The notes below the pieces were generated by a model. The model was not told the DNA's origin. It did not search any database and saw only the letters and a program-made list of their open reading frames with translations. Shown here piece by piece: positions 1 through 6,832 of a DNA stretch of 34,116 bases. The DNA comes from UBA4615 sp046046245 (lineage in GTDB: Bacteria; Pseudomonadota; Gammaproteobacteria; Burkholderiales; Burkholderiaceae_E). The stretch covers positions 1 through 34,116 of the forward strand of contig JBJOKE010000027.1 of the NCBI GenBank assembly GCA_046046245.1. The letters run 5' to 3'. A program made the position numbers and the translations under genes. Positions within the stretch are counted from its first letter, which is position 1, and each line of letters begins with the position of its first letter.

Positions 1-138
1 GCATTCCGCTTGTGGCTCGGCACGCTCAAGCGCGCAACCCACGATACGTCTGGAGGCAGACCACCCCCAACACTTCGAGCATGGCCGCCCCCGCTTCGCG
101 GGCCGGGGCCATGTTGTCTGACGCGAACGGACCGACGA

Positions 139-1446
139 ATGACACCGACCCGCATCCCGCCGACCTCACCGATCCGCATCGAGCGCGACCTCCGCTACGG
201 CGAGGGCGCGATCGGCCACGGCAGCGCGGCGCCCGGCACGCGCCCGCTGCTGATGGACGTCTTCGTGCCCGACGGCGAGGCGCCCGAGGGCGGCCGCCCC
301 GCGCTCGTGCTCGCGCACGGCGGCGCCTACCACCGCGGCGCGAAGGACCGCGACGAGTTCGAGCAGGGCGGCACGCACAACACGCCGGTGCACGAGTACT
401 GCGAGCGCTTCGCGGCGCGCGGCTACGCGTGCTTCTCCATCGGGTATCGGCTGACGCAGGAGCGCCCGCCGCCACTCGCGCGTCCGATCAAGCGCGATCC
501 GCAGGCGCTCTGGCGCGACCGCACGGACTGGGTGCGCAACCTGCTGGGCCTGCCGCCGGCCAGCCCCGAGGAGCTGCTGCGCGGCATCGAGGCCACGTGG
601 AGCGACGTCGCCGACGCCTTCCGGTTCGTGCACGCCCACGCGGCGCGCTGGGGCATCGACACCGAGCGGATGGCGATCGGCGGCTTCTCGGCCGGTGCGT
701 TCGCGGCGGCGTACTCGACCTTCGCGCTCGGCGTGCCGGCCTCGGCGGTGGTGTGCCTGTCGGGCGGCATGAACGCGGAGGACGCGGACTACTACGTGCA
801 CGGCGGGCGGGGGCTGCCGCCCGTGCTGATGTTCATCGGCGAGCACGACCTGCCGTCGATCCCCGTGCGCACGGAGGCGCTGCAGTCGCGCGCCGCGCGC
901 GCCGGCCTCGGCACGCGCCTCTACCGGGTTCCGGACCGTCCGCACTTCTACGACCGCGAGTCCCCGGTGGTCCTGCAGGCCTCGACGATGCCGGGCGGCG
1001 AGCACTGCGCCGACGTCGAATCGGCGATCGAGGCGTTCCTCGCGGAATCCCTGGCCCCGCCCGCCGTGACCGTCGACCTGCTCGAGGCGTTCGCGCAGGC
1101 CTGGACCCGCCACGACATCGACGCGCTGATGGCCTGCATGGCCGACGACTGCGTCTTCCACACCAGCGCCGGCCCCGATGCCAGCGGCACTCGCCACGTC
1201 GGCCGCGACGCGGTGCGCGCCGCCTTCGCCCAGGCCTGGGCGGACTTCCCCGATGCGCAGTGGACCCGTGCGCGGCACTTCGTGGCCGGGCGGCGGGGCG
1301 TCTCGGAGTGGACCTTCGTCGGCACGCGCGCGAGCGACGGACAGCGCGTGGAGGTCGACGGCTGCGACGTGTTCACGTTCCAGGGCGACCGGATCCGGGT
1401 CAAGGACTCCTGGCGCAAGCAGCGGGTGCTGCCGGCCGGAGGCTGA
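139..1446 (+). CDS. alpha/beta-hydrolase fused to a SnoaL-like (NTF2-fold) domain
   Basis: This is a predicted 435-residue cytoplasmic two-domain protein. The N-terminal part (about residues 15-305) is an alpha/beta-hydrolase of the esterase/lipase (HSL-like) type. It has an HGG oxyanion-hole motif at 60-62, a GFSAG nucleophile elbow with Ser184, a likely acid in GEHD (Asp237) and a likely His in RPHFYD (His269). The C-terminal part (about 310-430) has the pattern of a SnoaL/NTF2-like domain: an AWTRHDIDALMACMADDCVF start, a GRDAVRAAF middle and a DVFTFQGDRI end. Start: the ATG at 139 immediately precedes the conserved part, and an in-frame extension to position 10 looks non-coding. No signal peptide is seen. 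The substrate is unknown. A carboxylester hydrolase is the family expectation, and the SnoaL domain could bind or isomerise a small hydrophobic ligand. The fold calls are fairly firm; the function is inferred. Confidence 0.8.
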   Translation: MTPTRIPPTSPIRIERDLRYGEGAIGHGSAAPGTRPLLMDVFVPDGEAPEGGRPALVLAHGGAYHRGAKDRDEFEQGGTHNTPVHEYCERFAARGYACFSIGYRLTQERPPPLARPIKRDPQALWRDRTDWVRNLLGLPPASPEELLRGIEATWSDVADAFRFVHAHAARWGIDTERMAIGGFSAGAFAAAYSTFALGVPASAVVCLSGGMNAEDADYYVHGGRGLPPVLMFIGEHDLPSIPVRTEALQSRAARAGLGTRLYRVPDRPHFYDRESPVVLQASTMPGGEHCADVESAIEAFLAESLAPPAVTVDLLEAFAQAWTRHDIDALMACMADDCVFHTSAGPDASGTRHVGRDAVRAAFAQAWADFPDAQWTRARHFVAGRRGVSEWTFVGTRASDGQRVEVDGCDVFTFQGDRIRVKDSWRKQRVLPAGG

Positions 1447-1795
1447 GGGCCCCTGACCACGCCCCGGCGCGGCCTCGCGGGGCGCGCCCGCCGGGCCGAC
1501 CCCTCGTCGAGCCGAAGACGCCCGTCCCGGATCGTCATCCGCCAAGGCGGCACGACGACGCCCGCTCGCCGCGGGACGCAGCGCCGTGTCCGTTCGTCCG
1601 CCGTTTCCCATCGCCCGGACCCGCGCCATCGCAGAGGCTAGCCCGGACGGACTACGGTCTGCCGCAGCGGGTCCGTCGGCATCGGATCCGGACCGGGTGG
1701 CACCGCCCGCGCCCGGCTCCCGACGGACCCCGATGGGCAACCCAGCGAGCACGGGCGTCCCCCGGCCCCGGCCTGCGATGCGAGAGAGAGCGAGC
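1447..1795. other. 349-bp intergenic gap
   Basis: No convincing gene is seen here. Reading frames crossing it have an arginine/proline-rich composition typical of non-coding GC-rich DNA. It holds an imperfect GC-rich hairpin just after the hydrolase (1463-1495) and presumably the promoter of the downstream lipoprotein gene, but no recognisable -35/-10 pair could be picked out. Confidence 0.5.
1463..1495 (+). terminator. possible hairpin terminator after the hydrolase gene
   Basis: CCCGGCG (1463-1469) pairs with CGCCGGG (1489-1495) around a GC-rich loop that can fold further. It lies 17 bases after the hydrolase stop codon. There is no T-run, so this is a weak call. Confidence 0.3.
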
Positions 1796-4123
1796 ATGCA
1801 CACGACACGACTGGCGACGCTGATCGCCGCCGGCCTGCTGGCCGCCGCCTGCGGCGGCGGTTCCGGTGGCACCGACCCCTCCCCCGCGGCGGACCCCGAC
1901 GGCACGCCCCAGGCCGGCGGCACGCCACAGGCCGGCACCACCCCGACCGCACCGGTGGTCAAGGGTCTGGTCGCCACGGGCGCCGCGGTCGCCGGCGCGG
2001 CCGTCAAGGCCTACGACGCGCTCGGCGTGGAGATCGGCACCGGCGCCACCGGAGAGGACGGCAGCTTCGCCCTGCAGCTCACGCGGACCGGCACGGCCCC
2101 CTACGTGCTCTACGCCGAGAAGGATGAGATCCGCCTCGCCGCGGTGTTCGCGCGCGCGGCCGACGGCACCGTCAACGTCACGCCGGTCTCGGACGCGGTG
2201 GTGGCGCTCCTCTACCCGCAGGGCACCGACGTGCTCGCGCTGCTGAAGGCCGGCACCGCCTCCCCCACGGAGGCCGAGGTCGCCGCCAAGCAGGAGCTGC
2301 TGCGGGCCGCGCTCAAGCCGCTGCTCACCGCGGTCGGCACCACGTCGGACCCGTTCACCGGCACGTTCGCCGCGAACGGCACCGCCCTCGACAAGGTGCT
2401 CGACTCGCTCACCGTGGCCAAGTCGGTCGACAGCGGCGGCTCGGCGCGCGTGGAACTGTCGTTCAAGACGGCGACCGATCCGATCGCCGCCACGGCCGAC
2501 AACCCGGCGATCACCGTCTCGAACACCAGCGACCTGCAGGCGATCGCCGCGCAGGCTGCAACGGTGTCGATCTCGGCGGGCGACCTGCCCCCGGACAATG
2601 CGGGCCCGCTCTACCGCGACTTCATCGACCGCGCCAACGCCTGCTACCGCGAGTCGGTCGAGACCCGTACCGACCGCGTCAGCGCGGTGCTCTCGCCGGT
2701 CTGCCGCAGCCTCTTCGTGGATGGCGATCCGTCCCGCTACCTGCACGGCGGCGCCCGCGTGCGGGCAGGCGGCGCGTTCGGCGGCCTGTTCACCTACGGC
2801 GGGACCGTCGAGTTCAGGCCGCAGGCCCGCGCCTACCTGGTGCAGGACCTGGCCGGCACGCGCTCGGCCGACGGCAAGGGCCGCGCGATCATCTCGACCT
2901 CGTGGACGAACACCGACGGCAACCGAGAGAACATCGCGCTGTACGTCACCAAGTACGTGCTCGACGGCAAGGAGATGCTGGGCGCCTCGGGCGACCAGAA
3001 CGCCTACGGGTTCTTCGTGAACTCGCACAACCAGAAGCGCGAGTTCCCGCTGCGCGACAACGCCGACCTCGACTACGTGCAGGGGAGCTGGCTGTTCGCG
3101 GTCAACGACGTCATCGTCAGCGGCACGAGCATCATCGACTTCGTCCGCGTGACCTCGCCGAACGGCCGGGTGACGGTGATGGCGCCGGGCCTGGGCGGCG
3201 CCCAGCGCGACCTGCAGGTCTGCAAGCGCGGCGAGGCGGCGCTCGATCCCACGCGCGGCCTGATTCCCTCGCTGACCGACGCCGGCGCGTTCTACTGCTC
3301 GGGCTCGAAGCAGATCACCGTGACGGAGCGGTTCGTGAAGCCGGGCGACACGCGCCTGCCCTCCACGACGATCACGAACGCGAACATCATCCGCCCGCTG
3401 CGCCAGGTCGGGTCCGACATGGTGCCCTACACGCCGGGTGACGACGAGGTCTCGACCTGGAAGTCGATGGGCCTGTGGCGGGCGGAGTACCACTTCCGCG
3501 ACGGCCGCCCGGTGCTGACGCAGCGGACCTGGTCGGTGGCGCGTCCGATGACGACCGGCGAGCTGCTCGGGCCGATGGGTCCGGACCAGCAGATGGGCCG
3601 GCTCACCAACGTCGAGGCGATCAAGGCGCTGAAGACGGGCTCGGTCCTCGCGCCCTGCCACCAGAACGACGCGGGCTGCGTGGCGGCCGAGGCACCGGTG
3701 CCGGCGCCGGCGACCGGGGGCTTCCCGATGAGCTGGACCTCGGGCGCCGTGCCGATCACCTCGCTGTGGGTCTCGGGCTCGGTCAACGGCAAGCTGTACA
3801 GCTCGGATCCGTCGGTCGTGAACTACAAGACCTGGGTCAGCAGCCTGGACAACCTGACGTCCGGCCCGGCACCGACGACCCGTGCGTCGGCACGCTGGGA
3901 CGACCAGCGCACGGTGGCCTCGTCGACGACGTCGGCGCAGGTCTCCTGCTCGCGCCAGTCGCTCGCCGACCCGCATTGCGCGGCGGGTGTCGCCAGCGGG
4001 CAGACCGGCGGCTACAACCCGTACACGTGGATGAGCTACTCGGAGCTCTGGGGCAAGGACTCCGAGCAGCGCACGCTGATGCGGTCGTACAACTGGTTCC
4101 GGCCGGTGCTCGCCGCCCAGTGA
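1796..4123 (+). CDS. large outer-envelope lipoprotein of unknown function
   Basis: This is a predicted 775-residue lipoprotein. The signal peptide ends in a lipobox-like LAAAC with the lipidated Cys at residue 19, followed by a Gly/Ser/Pro-rich linker (20-54) containing a short repeat (GTPQAG twice). Residues about 55-110 resemble a carboxypeptidase-regulatory-like beta domain (VKGLVATGAAVAGAAVKAYD, then GEDGSFAL), as often seen at the base of surface-exposed proteins. The remaining ~650 residues match no family I recognise; they contain several scattered Cys and many aromatic/Gly turns, suggesting beta-rich structure. Start: the ATG at 1796 follows the purine run gagagagagcgagc. An alternative ATG at 1778 is in frame but gives a poorer signal peptide. 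A GC-rich hairpin follows the stop. The neighbours are not obviously related. The lipoprotein call is firm; the role is unknown. Confidence 0.85.
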   Translation: MHTTRLATLIAAGLLAAACGGGSGGTDPSPAADPDGTPQAGGTPQAGTTPTAPVVKGLVATGAAVAGAAVKAYDALGVEIGTGATGEDGSFALQLTRTGTAPYVLYAEKDEIRLAAVFARAADGTVNVTPVSDAVVALLYPQGTDVLALLKAGTASPTEAEVAAKQELLRAALKPLLTAVGTTSDPFTGTFAANGTALDKVLDSLTVAKSVDSGGSARVELSFKTATDPIAATADNPAITVSNTSDLQAIAAQAATVSISAGDLPPDNAGPLYRDFIDRANACYRESVETRTDRVSAVLSPVCRSLFVDGDPSRYLHGGARVRAGGAFGGLFTYGGTVEFRPQARAYLVQDLAGTRSADGKGRAIISTSWTNTDGNRENIALYVTKYVLDGKEMLGASGDQNAYGFFVNSHNQKREFPLRDNADLDYVQGSWLFAVNDVIVSGTSIIDFVRVTSPNGRVTVMAPGLGGAQRDLQVCKRGEAALDPTRGLIPSLTDAGAFYCSGSKQITVTERFVKPGDTRLPSTTITNANIIRPLRQVGSDMVPYTPGDDEVSTWKSMGLWRAEYHFRDGRPVLTQRTWSVARPMTTGELLGPMGPDQQMGRLTNVEAIKALKTGSVLAPCHQNDAGCVAAEAPVPAPATGGFPMSWTSGAVPITSLWVSGSVNGKLYSSDPSVVNYKTWVSSLDNLTSGPAPTTRASARWDDQRTVASSTTSAQVSCSRQSLADPHCAAGVASGQTGGYNPYTWMSYSELWGKDSEQRTLMRSYNWFRPVLAAQ

Positions 4124-4129
4124 CCCCGG

Positions 4130-4152
4130 GGCCCCGCGCGACGCGCGGGGCC
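4130..4152. terminator. GC-rich palindromic hairpin between convergent genes
   Basis: GGCCCCGCGCG (4130-4140) and CGCGCGGGGCC (4142-4152) are a perfect 11-bp inverted repeat around one base; a realistic fold is a 9-bp stem with a 5-base loop. It starts 7 bases after the lipoprotein stop and lies in the gap between convergent genes, so it could terminate from either side. No T-tract is present. Confidence 0.55.
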
Positions 4153-4244
4153 GCCAGTACCGCCCACCCGGCGATCGCGGGCGAAGGCCCCCCGGCGGAC
4201 CGTCCCGAGCACGCGGTGGGGCGGCGCCGCGACGCCGCGTCGGC

Positions 4245-5663
4245 TCAGTAGCCCCAGACCTGCATCTCGTTCAGCGAATAGCCCCAGGGCGTCGCGCGCT
4301 GCGTGCCGTGCATCCGGACGTAGCGGCCACGGCCGGTCAGGTTGGCGAGCGTGACCCGTCCCCACGACACGCCGTTCGAAGTCGAGTAGATGCTGGTCCA
4401 GTTCACCGCGTCGTTCGAGGTCTGGATGGCGTACACCTTCGCGCCCGCATCCCAGTACAGGTCGACGCCGGTGACGGTCCGGATCGCGCCCAGGTCCACC
4501 ATCAGCCACTGCGTCCCGGCGGCGTTGCCTTCGATGGAATCCCAGCGTGTCGTGGTGGTGTTCCCGTCGAAGGCGTACGACGGCCCGAGGGCGGGACTGT
4601 AGCTGGACGACGCGCTTGCCGGCTTGCCCTGGGAGAGCAGCGTGATGACCTTCGGGGGGCCCGAGGCGCCCGGATGGTAGCTGGCGCCGAGCTTGGCCTT
4701 GCCGGTGTCCGCATTCACGCCGAACGGCGACAGGTTCCAGCGCTGCCCGGTGGCCGCGTCACCCAGATAGAGCTGGTAGCCGCCGGCGCTGGTCGACGAG
4801 AAGAACACGTAGTTGGTGCCGTTCACGGGCCAGGGATCGGAATTGCTGGCGTTGCAGTCGTTGAGCCGGAGCTGGTTGGGAACGTCGCCCGGCTTGACCT
4901 TGGCATAGATCTGGTCTGCCCGACTGGTGGCATCTCGCCAGCGGCTGTAGAAGACGGTGCCGTCCGCGCGCACGACGGGATAGTAGGCAGCGAGGCCTGC
5001 CGGCGCGTCGAAGGCCACGGCGGTCGGGCTTCCGACGACCTGCCGGTACACGCCGAGGCTCGACCCCGCGCCGGTGGCGAAGACGAAGGCGGTGCCGTCC
5101 GGCGTGGGGAAAGGCATCGAGTTCTCCACGCGCGGCGCCGTGCGCGTGAGATTCACGACCGAGGTGAACATCGGACCCGCGCTGGTGTAGGACAGCGTGG
5201 CCTGCATGACGTCGCGGTTCTGCTTGAAGAAGAGCGTCTTGCCGTCGGCGCTGAACTTCGGGTCCTCGTTTCTCGTCAGCCCTGCGCTCTGGGTCAGGTC
5301 GATCGGCAGGTTGGTCGTGCCGACCTGCCAGACGAACACGTTCCACGCGTTGTTCCTGATGCCCATGAACGCGAGCCACTTGCCGTCGGGGCTGAACACG
5401 GCATTCATGGGGTCCCGGATACCCCATGCGGCCCCGGATACCTGCGTGAGCCTGCGTGCGGCGAAGTCGTAGACGAAGATCTGGCTTGTCCCGTCGCCGT
5501 AGCTCGCGTAGCTGTGGTACGCGAGCTTGCCGGTCAGGCTCGACGGGAAGGTGTTGATCGACTGGGTCGGGGGATTCGGCACGCAGTCGGCCAGCACCGC
5601 CATCGGAAGCAGGGCCACCGCCAGAGCGGCGGCCACGCCTGGCGAACGGGGATGGGATCGCAT
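4245..5663 (-). CDS. exported TolB-like beta-propeller with C-terminal F5/8 type C (discoidin) domain
   Basis: This is a predicted 472-residue secreted or periplasmic protein. The signal peptide is residues 1-25 (hydrophobic AAALAVALLPMAVLA). The body contains WD40/PD40-type repeats of the TolB propeller kind (FSPDGKWLAFMG, FSADGKTLFFKQ, PTPDGTAFVFATG). The last ~130 residues have the layout of an F5/8C/CBM32-like domain: GKPASASSSYSPALGPSYAF, then TTTRWDSIEG, QWLMVDLG, and a final aromatic-rich strand ending at the stop. Such domains bind glycans or surfaces. Start: the ATG at 5663 has an AGGAG seven bases upstream; an in-frame extension to 5783 lacks coding character. It is probably not TolB itself, because no Pal/Tol genes are adjacent and the discoidin tail is foreign to TolB. 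A carbohydrate- or surface-binding role is inferred. Confidence 0.82.
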   Translation of the reverse strand: MRSHPRSPGVAAALAVALLPMAVLADCVPNPPTQSINTFPSSLTGKLAYHSYASYGDGTSQIFVYDFAARRLTQVSGAAWGIRDPMNAVFSPDGKWLAFMGIRNNAWNVFVWQVGTTNLPIDLTQSAGLTRNEDPKFSADGKTLFFKQNRDVMQATLSYTSAGPMFTSVVNLTRTAPRVENSMPFPTPDGTAFVFATGAGSSLGVYRQVVGSPTAVAFDAPAGLAAYYPVVRADGTVFYSRWRDATSRADQIYAKVKPGDVPNQLRLNDCNASNSDPWPVNGTNYVFFSSTSAGGYQLYLGDAATGQRWNLSPFGVNADTGKAKLGASYHPGASGPPKVITLLSQGKPASASSSYSPALGPSYAFDGNTTTTRWDSIEGNAAGTQWLMVDLGAIRTVTGVDLYWDAGAKVYAIQTSNDAVNWTSIYSTSNGVSWGRVTLANLTGRGRYVRMHGTQRATPWGYSLNEMQVWGY

Positions 5664-5739
5664 CGTGGGCTCCTGTCGCGAGGCCTTCGGGCGCGGGTTC
5701 GTCCAGGGGACGCCTAAGTGGTCGGTCTCCCTGGTCCGG

Positions 5740-5745
5740 ACTATA
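5740..5745 (-). promoter_or_regulatory. putative -10 box of the propeller/F5-8C gene
   Basis: Reading the minus strand, TATAGT lies about 77 bases before the ATG at 5663. Seventeen bases further upstream is TTCCGG, a weak -35. Only the -10 is persuasive. Confidence 0.3.
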
Positions 5746-5955
5746 GGCGTTCCGCGATCGGTCCGGAACCCTCGGCAGGACACCGTGGTCGAGGCCCCTC
5801 GCGGGAGCCGGGAGACGACGACACGCGCAGCGCGACTGCTCGACCGGCAGCATCGCGTTCGCGCCCGAGTCCGACGCGCACGCCGAGCAGTTTCTCACTC
5901 GAGCCGCCGCCCGGCGGTTCTACGATGCCGTCAGTCCCCACTTGCGAGCATCCCG

Positions 5956-6159
5956 ATGTCGACCCAGATCGAACTGCTGCGGGCCCAGCTGGCGCGTCAC
6001 CTGGCGTTGCAGGGCTCCGAGGACCCGCAGGTCCAGCACCTGCGCTGGCAGATCGCGAGCCTGGAGCGCCAGGCTCGCTGGCGCGAGGATGCGGCCGGCA
6101 TGTTCGGCGCATCGCGTCTCGGCACCCTGTCGGCCTTGCCGACGCCGCGCGAGCGCTGA
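5956..6159 (+). CDS. small hypothetical protein (67 aa), helical
   Basis: This is a short reading frame with protein-like composition: MSTQIELLRAQLARHLALQG, then a Gln/Leu/Arg-rich stretch with heptad-like spacing (VQHLRWQIASLERQARWRED) and a flexible tail. It looks like a single amphipathic helix or short coiled coil; there is no signal peptide or membrane segment. The ATG at 5956 was chosen because the upstream in-frame extension into 5527-5955 is antisense to another gene and lacks coding character. A TACGAT hexamer 30 bases upstream could be a -10. I do not recognise the family. It is isolated between the propeller gene's upstream region and the decayed gene at 6165-6832. Confidence 0.5.
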   Translation: MSTQIELLRAQLARHLALQGSEDPQVQHLRWQIASLERQARWREDAAGMFGASRLGTLSALPTPRER

Positions 6160-6164
6160 CGCTC

Positions 6165-6372
6165 GGAGCCCGAGCGGACCGGCCGGCGGCTGCACGCGCA
6201 GCCACGCGCCGATGCGCTTCAGCGCCTCGTCCTCCGACATCAGGTATCGGTCGTCGCCGGCGAACCGGCGGCCGTGGAGGGTCCGTACATCCCGGCGCTC
6301 CGGGGCGCCGGGACGTCCGCCGATCCGCAGGTCGTGGAAGCAGCCGCGATGCAGCCGCGCGGATCGACGCCG
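6165..6372 (-). pseudogene. possible second gene remnant downstream of the epimerase pseudogene
   Basis: After the epimerase-like similarity fades, a third minus-strand frame becomes protein-like (ARLHRGCFHDLRIGGRPGAP, then AGDDRYLMSEDEALKRIGAW). It has no start of its own and no clean stop before it runs antisense into the small gene at 5956-6159. It may be the real C-terminal end of the decayed gene after another frameshift, or a piece of a different gene. I do not recognise it. Confidence 0.3.
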
Positions 6373-6832
6373 TCGAGGTCGCGGCGGCGGATCACGTCGT
6401 CGAACACGTTGCGTCGCAGGTCGGCGCCGTTCGCGCTCGGCAGCCGCAGCACGTGGCAGGCCGGCAAGCGCGCCGCGATCCGCCGCTCGAACGCGAGGCG
6501 ATGCTCGCCGAAGGCCTGCCGGTGGACGGCGTCGATCGGCGTCGACACGTCGACGCCGGCGGGATCGGGTAGACCTCGACGGTCGCGACCAGCACCGCGC
6601 GCTCGGCCTCGACTTCGGCCAGCACCCCGGCGAGGCTCGGCATGTCGCTGCGCTCGCCGCCCGGATTGCCGTCGGCCCGCCAGCGGTTCGACGGCAACCC
6701 CGCGCAGGCCCGGAGCTCGAAGCGGCGGCCGCGGATCGCGTCGGTGTTCCGGCGGTCGACGCAGGCGTTCCAAGCGCGTTGTCGCGAGCGGTGCCGCCCG
6801 ACGAATCCGGTGTGCCCGATCAGCGCCCTCAG
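6360..6832 (-). pseudogene. decayed NAD(P)-dependent epimerase/dehydratase-like gene
   Basis: Two minus-strand frames read together as one short-chain dehydrogenase/epimerase-type protein. The first gives a nucleotide-binding start (LRALIGHTGFVGRH), then a region ending AERAVLVATVEVYPIP. Near 6566-6569 the reading must shift by one base to continue as PAGVDVSTPIDAVHRQAFGE, then RLAFERRIAARLPACHVLRL and NVFDDVIRRRDLDGVDP. Restoring a single G there would give the family-like YPDPAG. The first codon of the intact frame would be CTG at 6832-6830, overlapping the glycosyltransferase stop as CTGA. An ancestral ATGA overlap would explain this. Thus the start is lost, there is at least one frameshift and no proper end. 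It is probably the former second gene of the glycosyltransferase operon. Confidence 0.65.

Noticed and set aside
1652..3976. Long minus-strand frame opposite the lipoprotein gene
   Set aside because: His/Arg/Val-rich low-complexity translation with no motif; the plus-strand frame has a lipobox and balanced composition.
4245..5663. tolB of the Tol-Pal system
   Set aside because: Propeller repeats resemble TolB, but there is a C-terminal F5/8C domain and no tolQRA, pal or cpoB neighbours.
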